Shown here one piece after another: positions 53,149 to 61,318 of a stretch of 64,000 bases of DNA. Location of the stretch: assembly GCF_024436375.1 (NCBI RefSeq), contig NZ_JAFMZM010000001.1, positions 186,001 through 250,000 on the forward strand, given 5' to 3'. The DNA is from Nocardioides astragali (GTDB taxonomy: Bacteria; Actinomycetota; Actinomycetes; Propionibacteriales; Nocardioidaceae). Position 1 is the stretch's first letter, and each line of letters begins with the position of its first letter. The notes beneath the pieces are model-generated. The model was given only the letters and a program-made list of their open reading frames with translations, was not told the origin of the DNA and did not search any database. The position numbers were made by a program, and so were the translations under genes.

Positions 53149-54309
53149 ATGAGCGACGATCATCTCGACCGCCCCTTCGACATCGTGCTGTTCGGCGCCA
53201 CCGGGTTCACCGGCGGCCTCACCGCCGACTACCTCGCCGCCCACGCGCCCGCCGACCTGCGGTGGGCGATCGCCGGTCGCAACGCCGACAAGCTCGAGGC
53301 CGTACGCCAGCGGCTCGGCGGTGATGTCGAGGTGCTGGTCGCCGACGCGACCGACCCCGCCGCTCTGGCCGACGTGGCGCGCCGGACGCGCGTGGTCGCC
53401 ACGACGATCGGCCCCTACGTCGAGCACGGCGGGCCGTTGGTGGCGGCCTGCGCCGAGGCCGGCACCGACTACCTCGACCTCACCGGCGAGCCGGAGTTCG
53501 TCGACCGGACCTTCCTCGCCCACCACCAGACCGCCGTGCGCACCGGCGCCCGCCTCGTCCACGCGTGCGGGTTCGACTCGATCCCGTACGACCTCGGTGC
53601 CTTCTTCACCGTCCAGCAGCTGCCCTCGGACCAGCCGATCACCCTGCGCGGTGTGGTCCGCGCCGGCGGAGCCGTCTCCGGCGGCACCTTCCACTCCGCG
53701 CTCCAGCAGTTCGCACGCGCCAAGGAGATGCGGACGGCGTACGCCGCACGCCGACGCGCCGAGGTGCGGCCCGAAGGACGGTCGTCACGGGCCGTCAGCG
53801 GCAAGCCGCACCGCGACCCGGTGCTCGGCTACTGGCTGCTCCCGCTGTCGACCATCGACCCGATCATCGTCGCGCGCAGCGGCGCCGCGCTGCCGGCGTA
53901 CGGGCCGAAGTTCCGCTACTCCCACTGGGCCGGCACCAAGACCCTGCGGTACGCCGCCGGTGGCGCCGCAGGCGTCGGGCTGCTCACGGTCGCGGCGCAG
54001 GTGAAGCCGCTGCGCGAGCTCCTGCTCAGCAAGGTGCCGCAGGGGTCAGGCCCCGACGAGGCGAAGCGCGAGAAGTCGTGGTTCACCGTCGACTTCGTCG
54101 GCGAGGCCGGCGGGCAGACCGTCCGCACCCGGGTGTCCGGCGGCGACCCCGGCTACACCGAGACCGCGAAGATGCTGTCCGAGGCGGCGCTGTGCCTGGC
54201 CTTCGACGACAACCCGGAGACCTCCGGCCAGGTCACCCCGGCCCAGGCCATGGGGGACGCGCTGCTCGCGCGCCTGCAGAAGGCCGGGATCACCTTCGAG
54301 AACCGCTGA
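53149..54309 (+). CDS. Saccharopine dehydrogenase-like / trans-acting enoyl reductase family
   Basis: 386 residues. FDIVLFGATGFTGGLTADYLA is the NAD(P)-binding GxTGxxG; AIAGRNADKLEAV and VVATTIGPYVEHGGPLVAAC follow. GTDYLDLTGEPEFVDR and HACGFDSIPYDLGAFF match the mycobacterial trans-acting enoyl reductase relatives. Actual substrate unknown. ATG at 53149 within the longer frame is fixed by the family N-terminus. Confidence 0.85.
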   Translation: MSDDHLDRPFDIVLFGATGFTGGLTADYLAAHAPADLRWAIAGRNADKLEAVRQRLGGDVEVLVADATDPAALADVARRTRVVATTIGPYVEHGGPLVAACAEAGTDYLDLTGEPEFVDRTFLAHHQTAVRTGARLVHACGFDSIPYDLGAFFTVQQLPSDQPITLRGVVRAGGAVSGGTFHSALQQFARAKEMRTAYAARRRAEVRPEGRSSRAVSGKPHRDPVLGYWLLPLSTIDPIIVARSGAALPAYGPKFRYSHWAGTKTLRYAAGGAAGVGLLTVAAQVKPLRELLLSKVPQGSGPDEAKREKSWFTVDFVGEAGGQTVRTRVSGGDPGYTETAKMLSEAALCLAFDDNPETSGQVTPAQAMGDALLARLQKAGITFENR

Positions 54310-54311
54310 GC

Positions 54312-54737
54312 TCACGTGGAGGACTCGGCGGCCGCCTTCATCGAGGCGGCTTCCGTCTCGACGTAGCGCCTCGTCAGCGAGCGCGTCATCAGCCAGCCGA
54401 CCGGGGCCAGCGGCCCCGCCACGTGCACCGCGAGGGTGAGCCGGCTCCCCTCCGGGTGCGGCTCGACGAGGTGCGACGCGGTGACGGTGACGCCGGGCGA
54501 GTTCGACTCCCAGGTGAACGACGACCCGTCCGACAGCTCGGTGACGGTCCACACCCCGGCGGGCAGCTTCGGCTGCTCGATCCTGGTCCGGGACCCGAGG
54601 ACCAGGGGACCGGCGTCGAGCCGCTCCACGGTGTCGACGGTCGGGATCCGCTCGGGCCAGCGCTCCACGTCGGTGAGCACCGACCAGACCCGATCCGGCG
54701 AGGCGGCGATGGTGACGGTGTGCTCGAGGCCCGGCAT
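54312..54737 (-). CDS. SRPBCC-family polyketide-cyclase-like protein
   Basis: 141 residues. VTIAASPDRVWSVLTDVERWPERIP at the N-terminus and FTWESNSPGV are typical of the helix-grip (START-like) fold; the C-terminus is the long helix. Probably binds or modifies a hydrophobic small molecule. Convergent with the previous gene, 2 bp apart. Confidence 0.82.
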   Translation of the reverse strand: MPGLEHTVTIAASPDRVWSVLTDVERWPERIPTVDTVERLDAGPLVLGSRTRIEQPKLPAGVWTVTELSDGSSFTWESNSPGVTVTASHLVEPHPEGSRLTLAVHVAGPLAPVGWLMTRSLTRRYVETEAASMKAAAESST

Positions 54738-54778
54738 GGGCCGAGCCTACGACGACCTGCTGGTCCGGTCTGGTCTGG

Positions 54779-54851
54779 TGCCCCAGGCAAGAGTCGAACT
54801 TGCGACCTTTCGCTTAGGAGGCGGCTGCTCTATCCACTGAGCTACTGGGGC
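54779..54851 (-). tRNA. tRNA-Arg (anticodon CCU)
   Basis: 73 nt on the minus strand. The acceptor arm GCCCCAG/CTGGGGC, D stem GCTC/GAGC and T stem GCAAG/CTTGC pair perfectly; the discriminator is A and no CCA is encoded. The anticodon loop is CTCCTAA, so anticodon CCU (Arg, AGG). The anticodon stem reads GCCGC/GCGAA and has mismatches at 27-43 and 28-42, leaving three pairs. Confidence 0.92.
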
Positions 54852-55030
54852 GTCGCCGGGACGCGCGCACGCGCACTCGGCGGAGAGCATCCTGCCACGA
54901 CCTCGTACGTCCACCCCACCCGCGGGTTGCAGCGAGCGCGCGCCAGCGGCGTAGTCGAGGAAGGAAATCTTGCTCGGGTCGAGTAGGTTCAGTCCGTTCA
55001 GTCCGCCCCACCCCTTCGAAGGTGAGCCCC

Positions 55031-56314
55031 GTGTCAGAGGAGTCGCGCCCGGAGCCGCCCGTCGGCGCACCCAAGCGCAAGGGCAAGGCGCCGCGCAAGC
55101 ACACGGTCGGTCGGGTCATCCTGATCAGCGCCGTCGTGCTCGCCCTGGTCACCGGTCTGGGCACGGTCTACTTCATCCGCCACCTCAACGGCAACATCAC
55201 AGGCGTCTCGCTGGCGGAGCTCGGTGATGAACGCCCGGAGAAGCTGTACAAGGGCAACGGCCAGCCGCTCAACATCCTGGTGATGGGCTCAGACTCACGC
55301 GACTGCGACGGGTGCGGCATCGACCAGGAGGGCGGTGGCGGATCCGACACCACCATCCTCGTGCACCTGTCCGCCGACCGCAGCCGGGCGTACGCCGTCT
55401 CGATCCCGCGCGACTCGATCGTGGATCGCCCTGAGGTCGGATGCGACGCCGCGGCAGAGACCGACGTGATGTGGAACGCTGCCTACACCGTGGGCGGGCC
55501 CGTCTGCACGGTCGCTCAGCTGCAGGAGAATGCCGACCTGCCAGTCGACCACTTCGTGGTGGTGGACTTCAACGGCTTCGGCGACATGGTCGACGCCGTC
55601 GGGGGAGTGCCTGTCTGCGTCCCGGAGGACATCGATGACCCGGCGCACGCGATCTTCGTGCCGAAGGGTGATCCCTCGGTGCTCAGCGGCGACCAGGCCC
55701 TCGACTACGTCCGCGCCCGCTACGTCGGCGAGCTCGCGCAGCAGAACGACATCTCCCGGATCAGGCGGCAGCAGACCTTCATCGCTGCGCTCGTCCGCAG
55801 GGTGAAGTCGGCCGGGACGCTGACCCGGTTCGACAAGGTCGTCAACTTCCTCGACGCCGCCACCAAGTCCCTCACGACCGACACCGAACTGGACTCGGTG
55901 ACCCGGATCGGCAAGATCGCGATGCAGCTGCAGAGCATCGGCCTCGACAACATCAAGTTCGTGACGCTGCCGACGGAGTACTACTCCCGGGATTCCGAGC
56001 ACTGGGGCAAGGTCTTCTGGAAGCCGGAGGCCGCGCAGATCTGGAAGCTGATCAACGAGGACAAGGAGCTGCCGGCCAGGCTGATCGGCAGCAGCTCGAT
56101 CAGCGCCGAGCCGCCGGCCAGCTCGCAGGAGAGCCAGACGCCGACCACCCCGCCTGGGAGCGAGTCGCCGTCCGAGACCGCGAGCGAGTCGCCCTCCGAG
56201 ACCGCGTCGGAGAGCCCCTCCGAGACCGCTTCGGAGAGCGAGACCGCACCCCCCGAGACACCCGAGGCCCCCGCAACCACGGAGCCGGAGCCCGTCCCGG
56301 GCGTCTGCGCATGA
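55031..56314 (+). CDS. LytR-CpsA-Psr (LCP) family glycopolymer ligase
   Basis: 427 residues. A basic cytoplasmic head, one helix (VGRVILISAVVLALVTGLG), then the LCP domain: NILVMGSDSR, GGGSDTTILVHLSADRSR, AVSIPRDSIV with the conserved Arg, NGFGDMVDAVGGVPV and ALDYVRARY. Such enzymes move lipid-linked polymers onto peptidoglycan. The tail has three 8-residue ESPSETAS repeats, then a Pro/Glu-rich end. GTG at 55031 has GAAGG at the right distance; GTG at 55022 is in frame but overlaps that ribosome site. Confidence 0.92.
   Translation: MSEESRPEPPVGAPKRKGKAPRKHTVGRVILISAVVLALVTGLGTVYFIRHLNGNITGVSLAELGDERPEKLYKGNGQPLNILVMGSDSRDCDGCGIDQEGGGGSDTTILVHLSADRSRAYAVSIPRDSIVDRPEVGCDAAAETDVMWNAAYTVGGPVCTVAQLQENADLPVDHFVVVDFNGFGDMVDAVGGVPVCVPEDIDDPAHAIFVPKGDPSVLSGDQALDYVRARYVGELAQQNDISRIRRQQTFIAALVRRVKSAGTLTRFDKVVNFLDAATKSLTTDTELDSVTRIGKIAMQLQSIGLDNIKFVTLPTEYYSRDSEHWGKVFWKPEAAQIWKLINEDKELPARLIGSSSISAEPPASSQESQTPTTPPGSESPSETASESPSETASESPSETASESETAPPETPEAPATTEPEPVPGVCA
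56162..56233 (+). repeat. Three 24-bp tandem repeats in the LCP gene
   Basis: Units at 56162-56185, 56186-56209 and 56210-56233 encode ESPSETAS each, with a partial fourth unit after. Copies differ by a few synonymous or Ser-codon changes. They encode a flexible linker and may vary in number between strains. Confidence 0.8.
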
Positions 56315-56493
56315 GCACCAATAAGGAACCCGACGAGGGTGCCGAGCCGGAGTGGCAGCGCCGGCGTCGCCTGGCCGCGGCCTTCGGGGACGGCGTACCG
56401 GAGCAGACGAGCGACGACCGCGACCCCGGTGAGGACAAAGCCGGCAAGGGGGACGACTGGTATCGCGAGCAGGTCCCTCCGCACCACGGCTGA
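56311..56493 (+). CDS. Small hypothetical protein coupled to the LCP gene
   Basis: 60 residues, highly charged: acidic start (NKEPDEGAEPEWQRRRR), AAAFGDGVPEQ in the middle, and DDWYREQVPPHHG at the end. ATGA overlap with the LCP stop argues that it is real and translated together with it. No family recognised. Soluble, no membrane segment. Confidence 0.75.
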   Translation: MSTNKEPDEGAEPEWQRRRRLAAAFGDGVPEQTSDDRDPGEDKAGKGDDWYREQVPPHHG

Positions 56494-56524
56494 GCGGGTC
56501 CGTCCCGCCCGGGGGCGGGCTCAG
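56490..56524. terminator. Hairpin overlapping two convergent stop codons
   Basis: CTGAGC (56490-56495) pairs with GCTCAG (56519-56524), and inside it CCCGCC pairs with GGCGGG. The outer pair contains both stop codons. Likely a shared terminator. Confidence 0.55.
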
Positions 56525-56874
56525 ACGGCGCCGTTGCGCGCCTTGAGCAGGTCGCGGATCTCCTCCAGGAGGGCGACGTCGGCCGGGGTGCCTTCGTCGT
56601 CGGCCGGGAAGAAGCGTCCCTTGGCCTTCGTGTAAGGCAGGACGATGAAGAAGTAGACGACCGCGGCCATGATCAGGAACGCGATCACCGCGTTGAGGAA
56701 TGCACCGAAGCTCTGTTCCTTGGTGGAGAAGTAGGCGGAGCCCGTGTCGGGCAGCAGGCCTGTGAGCCACTCGGTGAAGGTCGTGACCACCGAGGCGAAG
56801 GCGAGCGCCATGATCAGACCGGTGGCGATCTCGATCAGGTTGCCCTTGAGGATGAAGTTCTTGAAGCCACTCAT
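56521..56874 (-). CDS. mscL: Large-conductance mechanosensitive channel
   Basis: 117 residues, slightly shorter than E. coli MscL. GFKNFILKGNLIEIATGLIM is the N-terminal helix and TM1 start; FGAFLNAVIAFLIMAAVVYFF is TM2; the C-terminal bundle is ALLEEIRDLL. Osmotic safety valve. ATG at 56874. Confidence 0.95.
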   Translation of the reverse strand: MSGFKNFILKGNLIEIATGLIMALAFASVVTTFTEWLTGLLPDTGSAYFSTKEQSFGAFLNAVIAFLIMAAVVYFFIVLPYTKAKGRFFPADDEGTPADVALLEEIRDLLKARNGAV

Positions 56875-56939
56875 GTGTGCCTCCTGGTGATGGCCCCGAG
56901 AGAAGGGCCTCGAGCGAGCGAGCGGGCAGGTCCCCCACG

Positions 56940-57572
56940 CTAGCGGTCCCAGGACACCGTCAGGAACTGGGACAGCGCCGCGCTGCTGATGTCGATCGCC
57001 TCCGCGGCCGAGGCACCCACCACGACGAGCGCTCCGCCTGATCCTCCGGCCGGACCGTCGGGTGCGTCGGTCGGCGTGGCGAGGACGGTGACGTCGTGGG
57101 CCACGACGGTCGAGGCCCCGGTCCCGGGGTCGGTGGCCACGAGGTCGACCTCGTCGCCCGCCCGAAGCAGTGACGCCATCCCCGCGTCGGGCAGCCGGAC
57201 GGGCAGGACCGTCTCGCCGGGCTGCGCCAGCGCCAGGCCGGGCCCGACGACACGTACGTCGGTCACCACCTCGCCGCGGCTGATCGGGGCCGCCAGGACC
57301 CGTCCGAGCGCTGCGGTCGCCGCACCGGGTGGGGCGAGGTCGGCCGGGAACGCCCGGACGACCAGGTCGTCCTCGTCGAGCAGGATGCCTGAGGGCAGGT
57401 CGCGAGCGGCCACGAGCACCTCGACGGTCGCCGCGGGTGGCGGCGCGACGGTCCGCAGGGCGACCAGGGTCGCGGCGGCCGCCAGGGCTGCGGCGATCAG
57501 CCGACGTCGGCGCCGCAGCTGGTGGCGTACGGCGCGCAGTCGGCGCCGCGTCGGTGGCAGTCCCGGGAGCAT
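56940..57572 (-). CDS. SAF-domain / CpaB-like protein
   Basis: 210 residues. Basic head, one helix (LIAAALAAAATLVALRTV), then a SAF domain: VLVAARDLPSGILLDEDDL, ISRGEVVTDVRVVGPG and the RcpC/CpaB-like GETVLPVRL, RAGDEVDLVATD. Flp-pilus CpaB proteins look like this, but no tad genes are in view, so the role may differ. ATG at 57572. Confidence 0.78.
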   Translation of the reverse strand: MLPGLPPTRRRLRAVRHQLRRRRRLIAAALAAAATLVALRTVAPPPAATVEVLVAARDLPSGILLDEDDLVVRAFPADLAPPGAATAALGRVLAAPISRGEVVTDVRVVGPGLALAQPGETVLPVRLPDAGMASLLRAGDEVDLVATDPGTGASTVVAHDVTVLATPTDAPDGPAGGSGGALVVVGASAAEAIDISSAALSQFLTVSWDR

Positions 57573-57633
57573 GGCCCGACGCTAGGTCGAACCCGCCGGC
57601 TCCCGCTCGGCTCCTCCACAGGGGAGTGGTGTG

Positions 57634-57945
57634 TCAGTCCGAGGAGGAGGACGACGACGAGGAGGAGGAGGCGGTGGCGGCAGGCGTGCTGGAGGACGTC
57701 GACGACGACGAGTCGGAGGATGACGAGGAGGAGGCGCCGGACTTGGCGGGCTCGGCCGACGACGAGCTCGAGCGGCTGTCGGTGCGGTAGAAGCCGGAGC
57801 CCTTGAAGACCACGCCGACGGCGTTGAACAGCTTGCGCAGCTTGCCCTCGCACTGCGGGCAGACGGTCAGCGCGTCCTCGCTGAAGCTCTGGAACTGCTC
57901 GAAGGAGTGGCCGCACTCGGTGCAGGCGTACTGGTAGGTGGGCAT
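57634..57945 (-). CDS. FmdB-type zinc-ribbon protein with polyserine tail
   Basis: 103 residues. PTYQYACTECGHSFEQFQSF and VCPQCEGKLRKLF form the CxxC...CxxC zinc ribbon; VVFKGSGFYRTD is the conserved end of the core. The last 45 residues are a Ser-rich low-complexity tail broken by KSGA and TPAATA. Regulatory or RNA/protein-binding role unclear. ATG at 57945; the frame upstream is noise. Confidence 0.9.
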   Translation of the reverse strand: MPTYQYACTECGHSFEQFQSFSEDALTVCPQCEGKLRKLFNAVGVVFKGSGFYRTDSRSSSSSAEPAKSGASSSSSSDSSSSTSSSTPAATASSSSSSSSSSD

Positions 57946-58040
57946 GTGGTGAGTCCTCGGCTGGAGCTGGAACGGCGAGCGGCAGGGCCCGCGCCGACGC
58001 GCTGGCACTCTGGCCCTTCGACTGCCAATGGTACGGCACA

Positions 58041-60695
58041 ATGGGCGACGCGATGAGCGACCAGGCACCCACCCCCGCGCCCGACCCCGCCCCCGACGTG
58101 GCGGGCGCGCCAGAGATGCACTGGTGGCAGGCCTTCAAGATCGCGCCACGGGCGGTCCGCTGGTCGGCGTGGACGGCCGTCGGGCTCGTGCTGGTGCTGC
58201 TGGTGCTCGCTGCCGCCGTCGTGGGCGTCGTACGCCGTCCGCTGCCGCAGACCGACGGCGAGGTGGAGGTGCCGGGACTGTCCGCGTCGGTCGAGGTGAT
58301 CCGCGACGACTCCGGCATCCCGCAGGTCTACGCCGACACCGACGCCGACCTGATGCGCGCCCAGGGCTACGTCCACGCGCAGGAGCGGTTCTTCCAGATG
58401 GACATCCGACGGCACGTGACCGCGGGGCGGCTCTCGGAGATCTTCGGTGTCAACGCGCTGGAGACCGACAAGTTCATCCGCACCATGGGCTGGCGCCGCG
58501 TCGCCGAGGAGGAGTGGGCGCTCCTCCAGCCCGCGACGCGCGACGCGCTGACGGCGTACGCCGAGGGGGTCAACGCCTACATCGCCGACCGGAAGCCCTC
58601 CGAGCTCGCCACCGAGTACGCCGTCCTCGGCCTCAGCGGCCTCGACTACACGCCCGAGGAGTGGGAGCCCCTCGACTCCCTGGCCTGGCTCAAGGCGATG
58701 GCGTGGGACCTGCGCGGCAACATGGACGCCGAGGTCGACCGCGTCCTGCTGTCGCTGGACCACACCGAGGACGAGATCGCCGCGCTGTGGCCGGAGTACC
58801 CGTACAACGACCACCCGCCGATCGTCTCGGGCGGCGGGGTCGTCGACGGCGTCTTCGAGCAGAACGCGACGGGCAACGCCACGCGCAACCCCCGCCGACC
58901 GGCCTACCCGGTCGAGGTCGTGGCCGCCCTCGAGCGGGTGCAGGACCGGTTGGCCGAGATGCCGGAGCTGGTCGGCAGTGGCCGCGGCATCGGCAGCAAC
59001 TCGTGGGTCGTCGACGGCGAGCACAGCGCCACCGGCAAGCCGCTCCTGGCCAACGACCCGCACCTGGGCATCAGCCAGCCCGGCGTCTGGATGCAGATGG
59101 GCCTGCACTGCCGGGAGCTCAGTGCCGAGTGCACCCTCGACACCTCCGGCTTCACCTTCTCCGGCGTCCCGGGCGTGATCATCGGGCACAACGCCGACAT
59201 CGCCTGGGGCTTCACCAACCTCGGGCCCGACGTCACCGACCTCTTCCTCGAGCAGACCGAGGGCGACGACCGCTACGTCCGCGACGGCGAGTCGCAGGCG
59301 ATGGAGGTCCGCACCGAGAAGATCGAGGTGCGCGGCGCGGCCGACGTCGAGCTCCGGGTCCGCGAGACCATCCACGGACCGTTGATCAGTGACGTGTCCG
59401 CGGAGTTCGCGACGGTGGGGGCCAACGCGCCGACCGACGAGCCGGGCGAGCGCGGCACCGGGTACGCCGTCGCGCTGGCGTGGACCGCCCTCGACCCCGC
59501 CCCGACCGCGGACGCCATCCTCAACCTCAACCGGGCGTCGAACTGGGACGAGTTCCGCGAGGCCGCGGCCGACTTCGCGGTGCCGGCGCAGAACCTCGTC
59601 TACGCCGACCGCGAGGGCCACATCGGCTACCAGTCGCCCGGCCGGATCCCGATCCGTCGTGCCGGCAACGACGGCACCATGCCGGTCGAGGGCTGGATCA
59701 GCGCCAACGACTGGACCGGTGACTACGTCCCCTTCGACGGCCTGCCGAGCGTGCTCGACCCGGAGGAGGGCTTCATCGTGACGGCCAACCAGGCGGTCGC
59801 CGGCGAGTTCTACCCCTACCTCCTGACCAAGGACTGGGACTACGGCTACCGCTCGACCCGCATCCTCGACGCGCTGGCCGCCGAGGGCGAGCTGTCCCTC
59901 GAGGAGATGGCGTCGTTGCAGCTCGACTCGGCCAACCCGATGGCCGAGACGCTCGTGCCCTACCTGCTCGACCTCGAGGACCTGCGCTCTCCCTACTACC
60001 GCAACGCCCAGGACCTCCTCCGCGACTGGGACTTCACCCAACCCGCCGACAGCGCGCCCGCGGCGTACTTCAACGTCATCTGGCGCAGGCTGCTCGAGCT
60101 GACCTTCCACGACGACCTCCGCATTCGCACCTGGCCCGACGGCGGCGACCGGTGGTTCCGGGTCGTCAGCGAGATGCTGGGCGAGCCCGCCGGGCCGTGG
60201 TGGGACGACGCGGAGACCGACGAGGTCGAGACGCGCGACGACATCCTGCGGCAGGCGATGGTCGAGGCCCGCGACGAGCTCACCCGCCTCCAGGCCCGGG
60301 ACCCGCGCCGGTGGACGTGGGGCCACATCCACCGGATGAACCTACGCAGCTCCACGCTCGGCGACTCCGGCGTCGCGCTGGTCGAGCGGCTCTTCAACCG
60401 CGACGGCTGGCAGGTCGGAGGCGGCTCTTCGATCGTCGACGCGACCTCCTGGAACGCCGTCGAGGGCTACGAGGTCACCGCCGCGCCGTCCATGCGGATG
60501 GTGGTCTCCCTCGCCGACTGGGACGACTCACGGTGGATCAACCTCACCGGCGTCTCCGGTCACCCGGCGTCCTCGCACTACTCCGACCAGACCGAGCTCT
60601 TCGTCGCGGGCGAGACCCTGCCGTGGGCCTTCACCCGCGAGGCGGTCGAGGCCGCCGCGGACGACCGGCTGGTGCTCACGCCTGGGTCCGACTGA
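58041..60695 (+). CDS. Penicillin-acylase-family Ntn hydrolase, membrane anchored
   Basis: 884 residues, a precursor of the PvdQ/penicillin amidase type. One N-terminal helix (AVGLVLVLLVLAAAVVGVV). The alpha-subunit part has VIRDDSGIPQVYADTDADLM and GYVHAQERFFQMD. The beta-chain nucleophile Ser is about residue 319, in GIGSNSWVV, then GKPLLANDPHLG and FSGVPGVIIGHN. Self-cleavage before that Ser is expected. Substrate may be an acyl-homoserine lactone, a lipopeptide or a beta-lactam; not determined. An ATG at 58053 (MSDQAPT) is an alternative start. Confidence 0.9.
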   Translation: MGDAMSDQAPTPAPDPAPDVAGAPEMHWWQAFKIAPRAVRWSAWTAVGLVLVLLVLAAAVVGVVRRPLPQTDGEVEVPGLSASVEVIRDDSGIPQVYADTDADLMRAQGYVHAQERFFQMDIRRHVTAGRLSEIFGVNALETDKFIRTMGWRRVAEEEWALLQPATRDALTAYAEGVNAYIADRKPSELATEYAVLGLSGLDYTPEEWEPLDSLAWLKAMAWDLRGNMDAEVDRVLLSLDHTEDEIAALWPEYPYNDHPPIVSGGGVVDGVFEQNATGNATRNPRRPAYPVEVVAALERVQDRLAEMPELVGSGRGIGSNSWVVDGEHSATGKPLLANDPHLGISQPGVWMQMGLHCRELSAECTLDTSGFTFSGVPGVIIGHNADIAWGFTNLGPDVTDLFLEQTEGDDRYVRDGESQAMEVRTEKIEVRGAADVELRVRETIHGPLISDVSAEFATVGANAPTDEPGERGTGYAVALAWTALDPAPTADAILNLNRASNWDEFREAAADFAVPAQNLVYADREGHIGYQSPGRIPIRRAGNDGTMPVEGWISANDWTGDYVPFDGLPSVLDPEEGFIVTANQAVAGEFYPYLLTKDWDYGYRSTRILDALAAEGELSLEEMASLQLDSANPMAETLVPYLLDLEDLRSPYYRNAQDLLRDWDFTQPADSAPAAYFNVIWRRLLELTFHDDLRIRTWPDGGDRWFRVVSEMLGEPAGPWWDDAETDEVETRDDILRQAMVEARDELTRLQARDPRRWTWGHIHRMNLRSSTLGDSGVALVERLFNRDGWQVGGGSSIVDATSWNAVEGYEVTAAPSMRMVVSLADWDDSRWINLTGVSGHPASSHYSDQTELFVAGETLPWAFTREAVEAAADDRLVLTPGSD

Positions 60696-61296
60696 GGTCC
60701 GCCACCCCACCAGCAGTCAGCACGAACCCGACCCGTACGTCGTGGGGGTCGGTCGGCACGACGAGCCCGACCTCGTCGTCGTACAGCACCACCGCCACGG
60801 GCGTCCCGTCCGGCACCCGTGCCAGCGCGCGGTCGTACGACCCGCCGCCGCGCCCGAGCCGGTCGCCGGACGCGGAGACGGCCAGCCCCGGGACGATCAC
60901 GACGTCGGCGGACCGGACCGCGTCGACGCCGAGTCGCTCCCCGGTGGGCTCGAGCAGGCCGCGGGAGGCGGGAGCGAGGCTCGCGGGGCCGGTGTAGAGA
61001 GTCCAGTCGAGGTCGTTGTCGGGACGCAGCACCGGCACGACCACCCGCTTGCCGGCGGCGACGAGGGCGTCGAGGAGCAGGCCCGTGCCCGGCTCGCTGC
61101 CGACGGAGACGTACGCCGCCACGGTGGCGGCCCGGCGTACGGCGTCCCAGGCCAGCGCAGCACCGGCGACGTCCGCGGCGAACGCCGCCGCAGCGTCGAG
61201 CGGACGGCGCTTCCGGGCCGCGAGGACCTGGTCCCGGAGGGAGGTCTTGGCGGCCCCGCTGTCTCCCTGGCTGTCTCCCCAGTCGTGCCCGTCCAC
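60676..61296 (-). CDS. 5-formyltetrahydrofolate cyclo-ligase
   Basis: 206 residues. VAAYVSVGSEPGTGLLLDAL, VIVPGLAVSASGDRLGRGGG and SYDRALAR are the MTHFS substrate and ATP motifs. Converts 5-formyl-THF to methenyl-THF. GTG at 61296. Its 3' end overlaps the convergent acylase gene by 20 bp. Confidence 0.93.
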   Translation of the reverse strand: MDGHDWGDSQGDSGAAKTSLRDQVLAARKRRPLDAAAAFAADVAGAALAWDAVRRAATVAAYVSVGSEPGTGLLLDALVAAGKRVVVPVLRPDNDLDWTLYTGPASLAPASRGLLEPTGERLGVDAVRSADVVIVPGLAVSASGDRLGRGGGSYDRALARVPDGTPVAVVLYDDEVGLVVPTDPHDVRVGFVLTAGGVADLSRTQA

Positions 61297-61318
61297 ATGA
61301 GCAGCCTACGATCGAACC

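Noticed and set aside
57867..60332. An 821-codon open frame on the minus strand
   Set aside because: Shadow of the penicillin-acylase gene, low-complexity Val/Gly/Asp/Arg content, no motif.
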